A DNA stretch of 64,000 nt from Calliopsis andreniformis (GCF_051401765.1 NW_027480464.1:1302001-1366000); one strand, 5' to 3'; positions 1 to 12,910 are shown, counted from the stretch's first letter. Made by a program: numbers and translations. Notes: a model not told the origin generated them from the sequence alone.

Positions 1-112
1 AATAGAATATCCTCAATTCACTGGTTTCAATACTCAATAATCAACCTGAAATCTTCAAATCTCTATCCACAATCATCAATTCTCATCACTCAACCCTCAA
101 CACTCAGTCCCC
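1..112 (+). repeat. Type A island, A1, cut by the window edge
   Basis: TAGAAT is at 3, so the left third lies outside the window. It has CACTGG where most copies have CACAGG or CACAGT, a feature shared with 10,042. The right part ends at ACTCAGTCCCC. Confidence 0.85.
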
Positions 113-600
113 AAACCTCAATCTTCAATCTTCAATCCTCAATCCTCAATCCTCAATTTTCAATCCTCAATACTCAATCTTCAATCCTCAATACTAAATC
201 CTCAATCCTCAATCCTCAGTCCTCAATCCACAATCCTCAATCCTCAAAAACCTCAATCCTCAATCGTCAGCCCTCGTCCTCAATCGTCAACACTCAATCC
301 TCAATCCTCAATCTTCAATCATCAATACTCAATCTTCAATCCTTAATCCTCAATCTTCAATCCTCAATCCTCAATTCTAAGTCCTCAATACTCTATCCTC
401 AATCGTCAATCCTCAATACCCAATCCTCAATCTTCAATCCTCAATCCTCAATCCTCAATCCTCAGTCCTCAATCTTCATTCCTCAATACTCAATCTACAA
501 TCCTCAATCCTCAATCCTCAATCCTCAATGTTCAATCGGCAATACCCAATTCTCAATCTTCAATCCTCAATCCTCAATCCTCAATCCTCAAACCTCAATC
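1..600 (+). repeat. Block shared with 10,040-10,611
   Basis: This block carries the same order of variant units as 10,040-10,611, including the odd CACTGG form of the A island and the TTCAATCGGCAATACCC string. The offset changes from 10,039 to 10,010 because about 29 bases near 245-300 are present only here. Similarity stops near base 603, where the other copy continues into sequence related to 8.5 kb. Confidence 0.8.
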
Positions 601-1321
601 CTCAATCCTCAATCCTCAACTCTCAATCCTCAATCCTAATTCCTTAGTCCACAAACCTCAATCCTCAACCCTCAGCACTCATCCTCAATCCTCAATCCTC
701 AATCTTCAATCCTCAATCCTCAGTCCTCAGTTCTCAACCCTCAATCCTCAGTCCTCAGTCCTCAAACCCCTACCCCCAACCCTCAGCCCTCATCCTCAAT
801 CCTCAATCCTCAATCCTCAATCCTCAATACTCAATCTTCAATCCTCAATACTCAATCTTCAATAATCAATCTTCAATTCTCAATCCTCAATACTCAATAC
901 TCAATCGTCAATCCTCAATCCCCAATCCTCAATCTTCAATCCTCAAACCTCAATCCTCAATCCTCAATCCTCAATCCTCAATCTTCAATCCTCAATACTG
1001 AATCTGCAATCCTCAATCCTCAGTCCGCAATCCTCAATCCTCGATACTCAATCCTCAATCTTCAATCCTCAATACTCAATCTTCAATCCTCAACGCTCAA
1101 TGCTCTATCCTCAATCCTCAGTCCTCAGTCCTCAATCCTCAATCCTCAAACCTCAATCTTCAACCGTCAGTCCTCGTCCTCAAACCTCAACCCTCAACCC
1201 TCAATCCTCAAACTTCAATCATCAATACTCAACCTTCAATCCTCAATCCCCAATCCTCAGTCCTCAATCCTCAATCCTCAATATTCAACGCACAACCCTC
1301 AACCATCAATCCTCAACACTC

Positions 1322-1460
1322 AACCGTCAATCCTAAATTCTCAATACTCAATAGAATATCCTGAATTCTCATGGTTCAATACTCAATCCAAAATATTCAA
1401 TAATCAAATCTCAATCCTCAAACATCAATTCTCAACACTCAATCCTCAACACTCAGTCCT
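1322..1460 (+). repeat. A/B intermediate island
   Basis: TAGAAT is at 1,352. The core reads CCTGAATTCTC as in type B, but then CATGG in place of CAGGA, so no hairpin forms. The right half (AACATCAATTCTC, then ACACTCAGTCC) is that of type A. Confidence 0.8.
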
Positions 1461-1607
1461 CTCTCTTCAATCCTCCATCATCAATCCTCAATCCTCAAGC
1501 GTCAATCCTCAATGCTCAATCCTTAATCCTCAACCATCAATCCTCAGACCTCAAACCTCCACCCCGAATCCTCAATCCTGAATCCTCAATCTTCAGCCAT
1601 AAGTCCT

Positions 1608-1748
1608 CAGCAATCAATTGTCAATCCTCAATCCTCAATAGAATATCCTCAATTCACAGTTTTCAATACTCAATCCCCATTCTTCAATCTTCAAATCTCA
1701 ATCCACAAACGTCAATTCTCATCACGCAACCCTCAACACTCTGTCCTC
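1608..1748 (+). repeat. Type A island, A1
   Basis: TAGAAT is at 1,639. The left motif is CAATCAATTGTCAA. The right part carries CCCCATTCTTC and ends in ACTCTGTCC rather than ACTCAGTCC, as do 12,104 and 13,892. Confidence 0.85.
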
Positions 1749-3009
1749 AATCTGCAATCCTCAATCCTCAATCCTCAATCTTCAATCCTCAATCCTCAAA
1801 CCTCAATCCTCAATCCTCAATCCTCAATCCTCAGTCCTCACTCCTCAATCCTCATTCTTCAATCCTCAATACCGAATCCTCAATCTTCAATCCTCAATCC
1901 TCAATCCTCAATTCTCAATCCTCAATCCTCAATCCTCAGACATCAAACACCAATGTTCAACCCTCAGTCCTCGTCCTCAATCCACAACCCTCAATCCTCA
2001 ATCCTCAATCTTCAATCATTAATATTCAATCTTCAATCTTCAACCCTCAATCCTCAATCCTCAACCCTCATTCCTCAACGTTCAATCCTCAATACCCAAT
2101 CCTCAGTCTTCCATCCTCAATCCTCAATACTCAATCCTCAATCCTCAATACTCCGTCCTCAATCCTCAATCTTCAATCCTCAATACTCAATCTTCAATCC
2201 TCAATCCTCAATCCTTAATCCTGAATCTTCAATCCTCAATACTGAATCTTCAATACTTAATCCTCAATCCTCAATCCTCAATCCTCATTCTTCAATCCTC
2301 AACACCCAACCCTCAATCTTCAATCCTCAATGTTCAATCCGCAATACCCAATCCTCAATCCTCAATCCTCAATCCTCAATCCTCAATCCTCAATCCTCAA
2401 TATTCAATCCACAATACTCAGTCTTCAATCCTCAATCCTCAATTCTCAATCCTCAATCCTCAATCCTCAGTAATCAATCCTCAATCTTCAATACTCAATC
2501 GTCAATCCTCAATCCGCAGTTCTCGTACCTCAAACCTCAATCTTCAAACCTCAGTCCTCATACTCAATTCTCAATTCTCAATCCTCAATCCTCAATCCTC
2601 AATCTTTAATCCTCAATAATCAATCTCCAATCCTAGATCCTCAATCCCCAATCCTCAATCCTTAATCCTCAGCCTTCAATCCTCAATCCCCAGTCCTCAA
2701 TCTTCAATCCTCAATCCTCAATCCTCAATCCTAAATCTTCAATCCTCAATACTCAATCTTCAATCCTCCATCCTCAATCCACAATCCTCAGTCCTCAATC
2801 CTCCTTCGTCAGGCATCAATCCTCAATACTCAATCTTCAATCCTCAATCCTCAATCCTCAATTCTCAGTCCTCATCCCACAAACCTCAATCCTCAACCCT
2901 CGGACCTCATCCTCAATCCTCAGTCCTCAATCCTCAATCCTCAATCCTCAATCCTCAATCTTCAATCCTCTTTACTCAATCCACAATCCTCAATCCTCAA
3001 TCCTCAATC

Positions 3010-4230
3010 CTCAATCCTCAATCGTCAATCTCCAATCCTGGATACTCAATCTTCAATCCTCAATCCTCAATCCTCAATCCTCAACCCTCAATCCTCATTC
3101 TTCAGGCCTCAATACCCAATCATCAATCTTCAATCCTCAATGCTCAATCCTCAATCCTCAAGCCTCAGTCCTCAATCCTCAATCCTCAATCCTCTAACCT
3201 CAATCCTCAACCCTCAGCCCTCATTCTCAATCCTCAATCCTCAGTCCTCAATATTCAATCCCCAATACTCAATCTTCAATCCTCAATCCTCAGTCCTTAA
3301 TCTTCAATCCTCAATGCTCAATGCTCAATCCTCAATCTTCAGTCCTCAGTCCTCAATCCTCAATCCTCAAACCTCAATCCTCAGACTTCAAGCACCAGTA
3401 CTCAACCCTCAGTCCTCGCCCTCAATCCACAACCCTCAATCCTCAATCCTCAATCTTCAATCCTCAATACTCAACCTTCAACCCTCAATCCTCAAACCTC
3501 AATCCTCAATCCTCAATCCTCAATCCTCAGTCCTCACTCCTCAATCCTCATTCTTCAATCCTCAATACCGAATCCTCAATCTTCAATCCTCAATCCTCAA
3601 TCCTCTATTCTCAATCCTCAATCCTCAATCCTCAGACTTCAAACACCAATACTCAACCCTCAGTCCTCGCACTCAATCCACAACCCTCAATCCTCAATCC
3701 TCAATCTTCAATCATTAATATTCAACCTTCATTCTTCAATCCTCAATCCTCAATCCTCAACCCTCAATCCTCAACGTTCAATCCTCAATACCCAATCCTC
3801 AGTCTTCCATCCTCAATCCTCAATACTCAATCCTCAATCCTCAATACTCCTTCCTCAATCCTCATTCTTCAATCCTCAATACTCAATCTTCAATCCTGAA
3901 TCCTCAATCATTAATCCTCAATCTTCAATCCTCAATACTGAATCTTCAATCCTCAATCCTCAATCCTCAATCCTCAATCCTCATTCTTCAATCCTCAACA
4001 CCCAATCCTCAATCTTCAATCCTCAATGTTCAATCCGCAATACCCGATCCTCAATCTTCAATCGTCAACCCTCAATCTTCAATCCTCAATCCTCAATCCT
4101 CAGTCTTCAATCTTCAATACTCAATCTTCAATCCTCAATCCTCAATCCTCAGTCCTCAATCCACATTCTTCAATCCTCAACACCCAATCCTCTATCTTCA
4201 ATCCTCAATCCTCAGTCCTCAATTCTCAAT
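3010..4230 (+). repeat. Block shared with 27,131-28,350
   Basis: The offset is 24,121 bases. Shared marks include TCTCCAATCCTGGATACTC at the left end, two type D markers with CCTCGCCC, and the TCCTCTATCTTC string at the right end. No A or B island lies inside. Copies differ by scattered single bases, for example CAGTACTC here against CAATACTC in the other copy near 3,400. Confidence 0.85.
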
Positions 4231-4429
4231 CCTCAATCCTCAATCATCAATCCTCAATCCTCAGTCCTCAATCCTCAATCCTCAATCCTCAATCCTCAAT
4301 GTTCAATCCGCAATACCCAATCCTCAATCCTCAATCCTCAAACCTCAATCCTCAACCCTCAGTCCTCAGTCCTCGAACCACAAACCTGTATCCTCAATCC
4401 TGAATCCTCAATCTTCAGACCTCAGTCCT

Positions 4430-4570
4430 CAACAATCAGTTGTCAATTATCAATCCTCAATAGAATATCATCAATTCACAGTTTTCCACACTTAATACTC
4501 AATCTGCAATTTTCAAATCTTTATTCACAAACATCAATGCTCATCATTCAACACTCAACACTCAGTCCCC
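4430..4570 (+). repeat. Type A island, A2
   Basis: TAGAAT is at 4,461. It carries CAGTTTTCCACACTTAATAC, shared with 15,333, 29,932, 31,920 and 36,730. Confidence 0.88.
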
Positions 4571-4693
4571 AATCCTCAATCTTCAATACTCAATCCTCAA
4601 TCCTCAATCCTCGATCCTCAATCTTCAATCCTCAATACACAATCTTCAATCCTCCATCCTCAATCGTCAATCCTCAATCCTCAATCCTCAATC

Positions 4694-4875
4694 GCCAGGC
4701 TTCAATCCTCAATACTCAATCTTGAATCCTAAATCCTCAATCCTCAATCCTCATTCCTCAATCCTCATTCTTCAATCCTCAATCGCCAGGCTTCAATCCT
4801 CAATACTCAATCTTGAATCCTAAATCCTCAATCCTCAATCCTCATTCCTCAATCCTCATTCTTCAATCCTCAACA
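4694..4875 (+). repeat. Local 91-bp tandem duplication
   Basis: The string GCCAGGCTTCAATCC with its downstream TTGAATCCTAAATCC occurs at 4,694 and again at 4,785, 91 bases (13 units) apart. The same double copy is present near 15,566/15,657, 32,154/32,245 and 36,964/37,055. Only single copies exist near 8,838, 10,955 and 30,171. Confidence 0.85.
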
Positions 4876-6972
4876 CCCAATCCTCAATCTTCAATCCTCA
4901 ATCCTCAATCCTCAATCCTCAATCCTCAATCCTCAATCGGCAGTCTTCAATCATCAATACTCAATCTTCAATCCTCAATCCCCAATCCTCAATCCTCAAT
5001 CCTCATTCTTCAATACTCAATACCCAATCCTCAATCTCCAATCCTCAATCCTCAATCCTCAATTCTCAATCCTCGATCCTCAATACCCAATCCTCAATCT
5101 TCAATCTTCAACCCTCAATCCTCAATTCTCAACCCACAATCCTCAGTCCTCAGACCTCAAACCTCAATCCTCAGCCTCAGCCCTCACCCTCAATCCTCAA
5201 TCCCCAATCCTCAATCCTCAATCTTCAATCCTCAATACCCAATCTTCAATAACCAATCCTCAATTCTCAATCCTCAATACTCAATCCTCAATCCTCAATC
5301 TTCAATCCTCGATACTCAATCTTCAATCCTCAATCCTCAAACCTCAATCCTCAATCCTCAATCCTCAGTCCTCACTCCTCAATCCTCATTCTTCAATCCT
5401 CAATACCGAATCCTCAATCTTCAATCCTCAATCCTCAATCCTCAATTCTCAATCCTCAATCCTCAATCCTCAGATATCAAACACCAATGCTCAACCCTCA
5501 GTCCTCGTCCTCAATCCACAACCCTCAAAGCTCAATCCTCAATCTTCAATCATTAATATTCAATCTTCAATCTTCAATCCTCAATCCTCAATCCTCAACC
5601 CTCATTCCTCAGCGTTCAATCCTCAATACCCAATCCTCAGTCTTCCATCCTCAATCCTCAATACTCAATCCTCAATCCTCAATACTCCGTCCTCAATCCT
5701 CAATCTTCAATCCTCAATACTCAATCTTCAATCCTCAATCCTCAATCCTTAATCCTGAATCTTCAATCCTCAATACTGAATCTTCAATCCTTAATCCTCA
5801 ATCCTCAATCCTCGATCCTCATTCTTCAATCCTCAACACCCAACCCTCAATCTTCAATCCTCAATGTTCAATCCGCAATACCCAATCCTCAATCCTCAAT
5901 CCTCAATCCTCAATCCTCAATCCTCAATCCTCAATATTCAATCCACAATACTCAGTCTTCAATCCTCAATGCTCAATCCTCAATCCTCAATCCTCAATCC
6001 TCAGTAATCAATCCTCAATCTTAAATACTCAATCGTCAATCCTCAATCCGCAATTCTCGTACCTCAAACCTCAATCTTCAAACCTCAGTCCTCATACTCA
6101 ATTCTCAATTCTCAATCCTCAATTCTCAATCCTCAATCTTTAATCCTCAATAATCAACCTCCAATCCTAGATCCTCAATCCCCAATCCTCAATCCTTAAT
6201 CCTCAGCCTTCAATCCTCAATCCCCAGTCCTCAATCTTCAATCCTCAATCCTCAATCCTCAATCCTGAATCTTCAATCCTCAATACTCAATCTTCAATCC
6301 TCCATCCTCAATCCACAATCCTCAGTCCTCAATCCACCTTCGTCAGGCATCAATCCTCAATACTCAATCTTCAATCCTCAATCCTCAATCCTCAATTCTC
6401 AGTCCTCATCCCACAAACCTCAATCCTCAACCCTCGGACCTCATCCTCAATCCTCAGTCCTCAATCCTCAATCCTCAATCCTCAATCCTCAATCTTCAAT
6501 CCTCTTTACTCAATCCACAATACTCAATCCTCAATCCTCAATCCTCAACCCTCAATTTTCAATTATCAATACTCAATCTTCAATCCTCAATACTCAATCC
6601 TCAATCCTCAATCGTCAATCCTCAATCCTCATTCTACAATCCTCAATACACAATCCTCAATCTTCAATCCTCAATCCTCAATCCTCAATTCTCAATCCTC
6701 AATCCTCAATCCTCAATCATCAATCCTCAAACCTCATTCTATAATCCTCAATACCCAATCCTCAATCTTCAATCCTCAAACCTCAATACTCAATCCTCAA
6801 TCCTCAGTCCATCAGACCTCAAACCTCAATCATCGACCCTCAGCCCTCATCCTCAATCCTCAATCCTGAATTCTCAATCCTCAAACCTCAAGCCTCAATC
6901 CTCAATCCTCAGTCCTCAAAACTCAAACCTGAATCCTCAATCCTGAATCCTCAACCTTCAGAACTCAGTTCT

Positions 6973-7113
6973 CAACAATCAGTTGTCAATTCTCAATCCT
7001 CAATAGAATATAATAAATTCACAGTTTTCAATACTCAATACTCAATCTGCAATCTTCAAATCTCTATCCACAAACATCAATTCTCATAATTCAACCCTCA
7101 ACACTCAGTCCCC
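6973..7113 (+). repeat. Type A island, A3
   Basis: TAGAAT is at 7,004, with ATAATAAATTC following. TCATAATTCAACC replaces TCATCACTCAACC in the right half, as in the other ATAATAA copies. Confidence 0.88.
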
Positions 7114-7803
7114 ATTCCTCAATATTCAACACTCATTCCTCAATCCTCAATCCTCAATCCTCAATCTTCAATCCTCAATACTCCATCTTCAATCCTCCAT
7201 CTTCAATCCACAATCCTCAATCCTCAATCCTAAATCGTCAGGCATCAATCCTCAATACTCAATCTTCAGTCCTCAATCCTCAATCCTCAATACTCAGTCC
7301 TCAGCCCTCAAACCTCAATCCTCAACCCTCGGACCTCATCCTCAATCCTCAATTATCAATCCTCAACCCTCAATCTTCAATCCTCAGCACTCAATCTTCA
7401 ATCTTCAATCCTCAATTCTCACTCCTTAATACCCAATCCTCAATCGTCAATCCTCAATCCCCAATCTTCAATCATCAATCCTCAATCCTCAATCCTCAAT
7501 CCTCAGACCTCAAACATCAATACTCAACCCACAGTCCTCGTTCTCAATCCACAACCCTCAATCCTCAATCCTCAATCTTCAATCATTAATGTTCAATCTT
7601 CAATCTTCAATCCTCAATCCTCAATCCTCAACCCTCAATCCTCAACGTTCAACCCTCAATACCCAATCCTCAGTCTTCCACCCTCAATACTCAATCCTCA
7701 ATCCTCAATACTCAGTCCTCAATCCTCAATCTTCAATCCTCAGTCCTCAAACCTCAATCCTGAATCCTCAATCATGAATCCTCAATCTTCAGCCCTCAGT
7801 CCT

Positions 7804-7944
7804 CTACAATCAGTTATCAATCCTCAATCCTCAACAGAATATCATCAATTCACAGGTTTCAATACTCAATACTCATCCTGAAATCTTCAAATCTCTATCC
7901 ACAATCATCAATTCTCATCACTCAACCCTCAACACTCAGTCCCC
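7804..7944 (+). repeat. Type A island, A2 variant
   Basis: The core has CAGAAT instead of TAGAAT (7,835) and CAGTTATCAA on the left. It has CACAGG and ATCCTGAAATC on the right, features otherwise typical of A1, so this copy looks like a recombinant. Confidence 0.82.
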
Positions 7945-8573
7945 AAACCTCAATCTTCAATCTTCAATCCTCAATACTCAATCCTCAATTTTCAATCCTC
8001 AATACTCAATCTTCAATCCTCAATCCTCAATTCTCAGTCCTCAATACTCAATCCTCAATCGTCAATCCTCAATACCCAATCCTCAATCTTCAATCCTCAA
8101 TCCTCAATCCTCAATCCTCAGTCCTCAATCTTCATTCCTCAATACTCAATCTACAATCCTCAATCCTCAATCCTCAATCCTCAATGCTCAATCCTCAATC
8201 CTCAATCCTCAACCCTCAATCTTCAATCCTCGATACTCAATCTGCAATCCTCAATCTTCAATCCTCAATACTCAATACTCATTCTTCAATCCTCAATGCC
8301 CAGGCCTCAATCTTCAATCCTCAATCCTCAATCCTCAATTCTCAATCCTCAATCCTCAATCATCAATCCTCAATCCTCAGTCCTCAATCCTCAATCCTCA
8401 ATCCTCAATCCTCAATGTTCAATCCGCAATACCCAATTCTCAATCTTCAATCCTCAATCCTCAATCCTCAATCCTCAATCCTCAAACCTCAATCCTCAAC
8501 CCTCAATCCTCAGTCCTCGAACCTCAAACCTGTATCCTCAATCCTGAATCCTCAATCTTCAGACCTCAGTCCT

Positions 8574-8714
8574 CAACAATCAGTTGTCAATTATCAATCC
8601 TCAATAGAATATCATCAATTCACTGTTTTCAATACTCAATACTCAATCTGCAATTTTCAAATCTTTATTCACAGACATCAATTCTCATCATTCAACACTC
8701 AACACTCAGTCCCC
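8574..8714 (+). repeat. Type A island, A2
   Basis: TAGAAT is at 8,605. CACTGTTTTC and TTTATTCACAGAC are shared only with 10,721. Confidence 0.88.
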
Positions 8715-8984
8715 AATCCTCAATCTTCAATACTCAATCCTCAATCCTCAATCCTCGATCCTCAATCTTCAATCCTCAATACTCAATCTTCAATCCTCCA
8801 TCCTCAATCGTCAATCCTCAATCCTCAATCCTCAATCGCCAGGCTTCAATCCTCAATACTCAATCTTGAATCCTAAATCCTCAATACTCAATCCTCATTC
8901 CTCAATCCTCATTCTTCAATCCTCAACACCCAATCCTAAATCTTCAATCCTCAATCCTCAATCCTCAACTCTCAATCCTCAATC

Positions 8985-9136
8985 CTCATTCCTTAGTCCA
9001 CAAACCTCAATCCTCAACCCTCAGCACTCATCCTCAATCCTCAATCCTCAATCCTCAATCCTCATTCCTTAGTCCACAAACCTCAATCCTCAACCCTCAG
9101 CACTCATCCTCAATCCTCAATCCTCAATCTTCAATC
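8985..9136 (+). repeat. Local 76-bp tandem duplication
   Basis: CTCATTCCTTAGTCCAC followed by CCTCAGCACTCATCC begins at 8,985 and again at 9,061. The step of 76 is not a multiple of seven, so it changes the register of the heptamer. The related block at 11.1 kb has one copy. Confidence 0.8.
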
Positions 9137-10010
9137 CTCAATCCTCAGTCCTCAGTTCTCAACCCTCAATCCTCAGGCCTCAGTCCTCAAACCCCTACCC
9201 CCAACCCTCAGCCCTCATCCTCAATCCTCAATCCTCAATCCTCAATCCTCAATACTCAATCTTCAATCCTCAATACTCAATCTTCAATAATCAATCCTCA
9301 ATTCTCAATCCTCAATACTCAATACTCAATCGTCAATCCTCAATCCCCAATCCTCAATCTTCAATCCTCAAACCTCAATCCTCAATCCTCAATCCTCAAT
9401 CTTCAATCCTCAATACTGAATCTGCAATCCTCAATCCTCAGTCCGCAATCCTCAATCCTCGATACTCAATCCTCAATCTTCAATCCTCAATACTCAGTCT
9501 TCAATCCTCGATCCTCAATACTCAATCCTCAATCCTCATTCTTCATTCCTCAATACCCAATCCTCAATCTTCAATCCTCAATCCTCAATCCTCAATTCTC
9601 AATCCTCAATCCTCAATCCTCAATCCTCAGACCTCAAACAACAATACTCAACCCTCAGACCTCGTCCTCAATCCACAACCATCAATACTGAATCCTCAAT
9701 CTTCAATCATCAATATTCAACCTTCAGCCCTCAATCCTCGATCCTCAATCCTTAAACCTCAATCCTCAACCGTCAGTCCTCGTCCTCAAACCTCAACCCT
9801 CAATCCTCAATCCTCAATCTTCAATCATCAATACTCAATCTTCAATCCTCAATCCTCAATACTCGGTCTTCAATCCTCAATCGCCAATCTCCAATCCTGA
9901 ATACTCAATCTTCAATCCTCAATCCTCAATCCTCAATCCTCAATCCTCAGTCCTCAAACCTCAATCCTGAATCCTCAAACCTGAATCCTCAGTCTTCAGA
10001 CCTCAGTCCT

Positions 10011-10151
10011 CAACAATCAGTTGTCAATCCTCAATCCTCAATAGAATATCCTCAATTCACTGGTTTCAATACTCAATAATCAACCTGAAATCTTCAAATC
10101 TCTATCCACAATCATCAATTCTCATCACTCAACCCTCAACACTCAGTCCCC
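10011..10151 (+). repeat. Type A island, A1
   Basis: TAGAAT is at 10,042. It matches the island at base 1 base for base over the visible part, including CACTGG and AATAATCAACCTG. Confidence 0.88.
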
Positions 10152-10689
10152 AAACCTCAATCTTCAATCTTCAATCCTCAATCCTCAATCCTCAATTTTC
10201 AATCCTCAATACTCAATCTTCAATCCTCAATACTAAATCCTCAATCCTCAATCCTCAGTCCTCAATCCACAATCCTCAATCCTCAAACCTCAATCCTCAA
10301 TCGTCAGCCCTCAATCCTCAATCTTCAATCATCAATACTCAATCTTCAATCCTTAATCCTCAATCTTCAATCCTCAATCCTCAATTCTCAGTCCTCAATA
10401 CTCAATCCTCAATCGTCAATCCTCAATACCCAATCCTCAATCTTCAATCCTCAATCCTCAATCCTCAATCCTCAGTCCTCAATCTTCATTCCTCAATACT
10501 CAATCTACAATCCTCAATCCTCAATCCTCAATCCTCAATGTTCAATCGGCAATACCCAATTCTCAATCTTCAATCCTCAATCCTCAATCCTCAATCCTCA
10601 AACCTCAATCCTCAACCCTCAATCCTCAGTCCTCGAACCTCAAACCTGTATCCTCAATCCTGAATCCTCAATCATCAGACCTCAGTCCT

Positions 10690-10830
10690 CAACAATCAGT
10701 TGTGAATTATCAATCCTCAATAGAATATCATCAATTCACTGTTTTCAATACTCAATACTCAATCTGCAATTTTCAAATCTTTATTCACAGACATCAATTC
10801 TCATCATTCAACACTCAACACTCAGTCCCC
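10690..10830 (+). repeat. Type A island, A2
   Basis: TAGAAT is at 10,721. It is the sister of 8,605 but with TTGTGAATTATC on the left, a private G change. Confidence 0.88.
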
Positions 10831-11786
10831 AATCCTCAATCTTCAATACTCAATCCTCAATCCTCAATCCTCGATCCTCAATCTTCAATCCTCAATACTC
10901 AATCTTCAATCCTCCATCCTCAATCGTCAATCCTCAATCCTCAATCCTCAATCGCCAGGCTTCAATCCTCAATACTCAATCTTGAATCCTAAATCCTCAA
11001 TCCTCAATCCTCATTCCTCAATCCTCATTCTTCAATCCTCAACACCCAATCCTCAATCTTCAATCCTCAATCCTCAATCCTCAACTCTCAATCCTCAATC
11101 CTCATTCCTTAGTCCACAAACCTCAATCCTCAACCCTCAGCACTCATCCTCAATCCTCAATCCTCAATCTTCAATCCTCAATCCTCAGTCCTCAGTTCTC
11201 AACCCTCAATCCTCAGTCCTCAGTCCTCAAACCCCTACCCCCAACCCTCAGCCCTCATCCTCAATCCTCAATCCTCAATCCTCAATCCTCAATACTCAAT
11301 CTTCAATCCTCAATACTCAATCTTCAATAATCAATCTTCAATTCTCAATCCTCAATACTCAATACTCAATCGTCAATCCTCAATCCCCAATCCTCAATCT
11401 TCAATCCTCAAACCTCAATCCTCAATCCTCAATCCTCAATCCTCAATCTTCAATCCTCAATACTGAATCTGCAATCCTCAATCCTCAGTCCGCAATCCTC
11501 AATCCTCGATACTCAATCCTCAATCTTCAATCCTCAATACTCAATCTTCAATCCTCAACGCTCAATGCTCTATCCTCAATCCTCAGTCCTCAGTCCTCAA
11601 TCCTCAATCCTCAAACCTCAATCTTCAACCGTCAGTCCTCGTCCTCAAACCTCAACCCTCAATCCTCAATCCTCAAACTTCAATCGTCAATACTCAACCT
11701 TCAATCCTCAATCCCCAATCCTCAGTCCTCAATCCTCAATCCTCAATATTCAACGCACAACCCTCAACCATCAATCCTCAACACTC

Positions 11787-11925
11787 AACCGTCAATCCTC
11801 AATTCTCAATACTCAATAGAATATCCTGAATTCTCATGGTTCAATACTCAATCCAAAATATTCAATAATCAAATCTCAATCCTCAAACATCAATTCTCAA
11901 CACTCAATCCTCAACACTCAGTCCT
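11787..11925 (+). repeat. A/B intermediate island
   Basis: TAGAAT is at 11,817. It is a copy of the 1,352 island, with CCTGAATTCTCATGG and an A-like right half (CATCAATTCTCAACACTC). Confidence 0.8.
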
Positions 11926-12072
11926 CTCTCTTCAATCCTCCATCATCAATCCTCAATCCTCAAGCGTCAATCCTCAATGCTCAATCCTTAATCCTCAACC
12001 ATCAATCCTCAGACCTCAAACCTCCACCCCGAATCCTCAATCCTGAATCCTCAATCTTCAGCCATAAGTCCT

Positions 12073-12213
12073 CAGCAATCAATTGTCAATCCTCAATCCT
12101 CAATAGAATATCCTCAATTCACAGTTTTCAATACTCAATCCCCATTCTTCAATCTTCAAATCTCAATCCACAAACGTCAATACTCATCACGCAACCCTCA
12201 ACACTCTGTCCTC
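12073..12213 (+). repeat. Type A island, A1
   Basis: TAGAAT is at 12,104. It pairs with 1,639 and differs by GTCAATACTC for GTCAATTCTC. Confidence 0.85.
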
Positions 12214-12910
12214 AATCTGCAATCCTCAATCCTCAATCCTCAATCTTCAATCCTCAATACTCAATCTTCAATCCTCAATCCTCAATTCTCATTTCTTAAT
12301 CCTCAATCCTCAATCCTCAGACTTCAAACACCAATACTCAACCCTCAGTCCTCGTCCTCAATCCACAACCCTCAATCCTCAATCCTCAATCTTCAATCAT
12401 TAATATTCAATCTTCAATCTTCAATCCTCAGTCCTCAATCCTCAACCCTCAATCCTCGACGTTCAATCCTCAATACCCAATCCTCAGTCTTCCATCCTCA
12501 ATACTCAATACTCAATCCTCAATCCTCAACACTCCGTCCTCAATCCTCAATCTTCAATCCTCAATACTCAATCTTCAATCCTCAATCCCCAATCCTCAAT
12601 CTTCAATCCTCAATCCTCAATCCTCAATCCTCAATCCTCAATCTTCATTCCTCAATACTCAATCTACAATCCTCAATCCTCAATCCTCAATCCTCAAACT
12701 TCAATCCTCAATCCTCAGTCCTCAGTTCTCAACCCTCAACCATCAGTCCTCAGTCCTCAAACCCCTACCCTCAACCCTCAGCCCTCATCCTCAATCCTCC
12801 ATCCTCAATCCTCAATCCTCAATACTCAATCTTCAATCCTCAATCCTCAGTCCACAAACCTCAATTCTGAATCCTCAATCCTGAGTCCTCAATCTTCAGC
12901 CCTCAGTCCT

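Larger units (their letters stand above)
600..1793 (+). repeat. Block shared with 11,065-12,258
   Basis: This block repeats at an offset of 10,465, and both copies include an A/B intermediate island followed by an A1 island (TAGAAT at 1,352 and 1,639; 11,817 and 12,104). It follows directly on the 10,040 copy here, but in the other location the two parts are separated by about 0.45 kb. Confidence 0.8.
4220..7560 (+). repeat. 3.3 kb block shared with 15,092-18,440
   Basis: The block contains an A2 island (TAGAAT 4,461), the 91-base duplication near 4,694, a type C marker (6,165) and an A3 island (7,004). The copy at 15.1-18.4 kb has the same elements in order, offset by 10,872 and later 10,879 after one extra unit. 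Most of the block also reappears from 31.8 and 36.6 kb. Variation is mostly single bases, with unit gains and losses. Confidence 0.85.
8480..9480 (+). repeat. Block shared with 10,596-11,540
   Basis: The offset is 2,116 at the A2 island (8,605 to 10,721) and at the TTGAATCC string (8,865 to 10,981). This copy has an additional 76-base duplication around CTCATTCCTTAGTCCAC that the other lacks. Confidence 0.8.
10040..12258 (+). repeat. Mosaic of three source blocks
   Basis: The first about 570 bases match 1-600. The middle, from about 10,596, matches 8,480 onward, including an A2 island. From about 11,065 the match is to 600-1,793. The middle part adds about 450 bases relative to the start of the window. 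The simplest reading is unequal exchange between related blocks. Which arrangement came first cannot be decided from this window. Confidence 0.75.

Noticed and set aside
6973..7113. Promoter-like TTGTCA and TATAAT in A3 islands (7,004, 17,883, 21,180, 34,072, 38,882)
   Set aside because: Spacing is 20 bases, nothing coding follows, and the match arises from one or two changes in the island common to all copies. It looks coincidental in satellite DNA.
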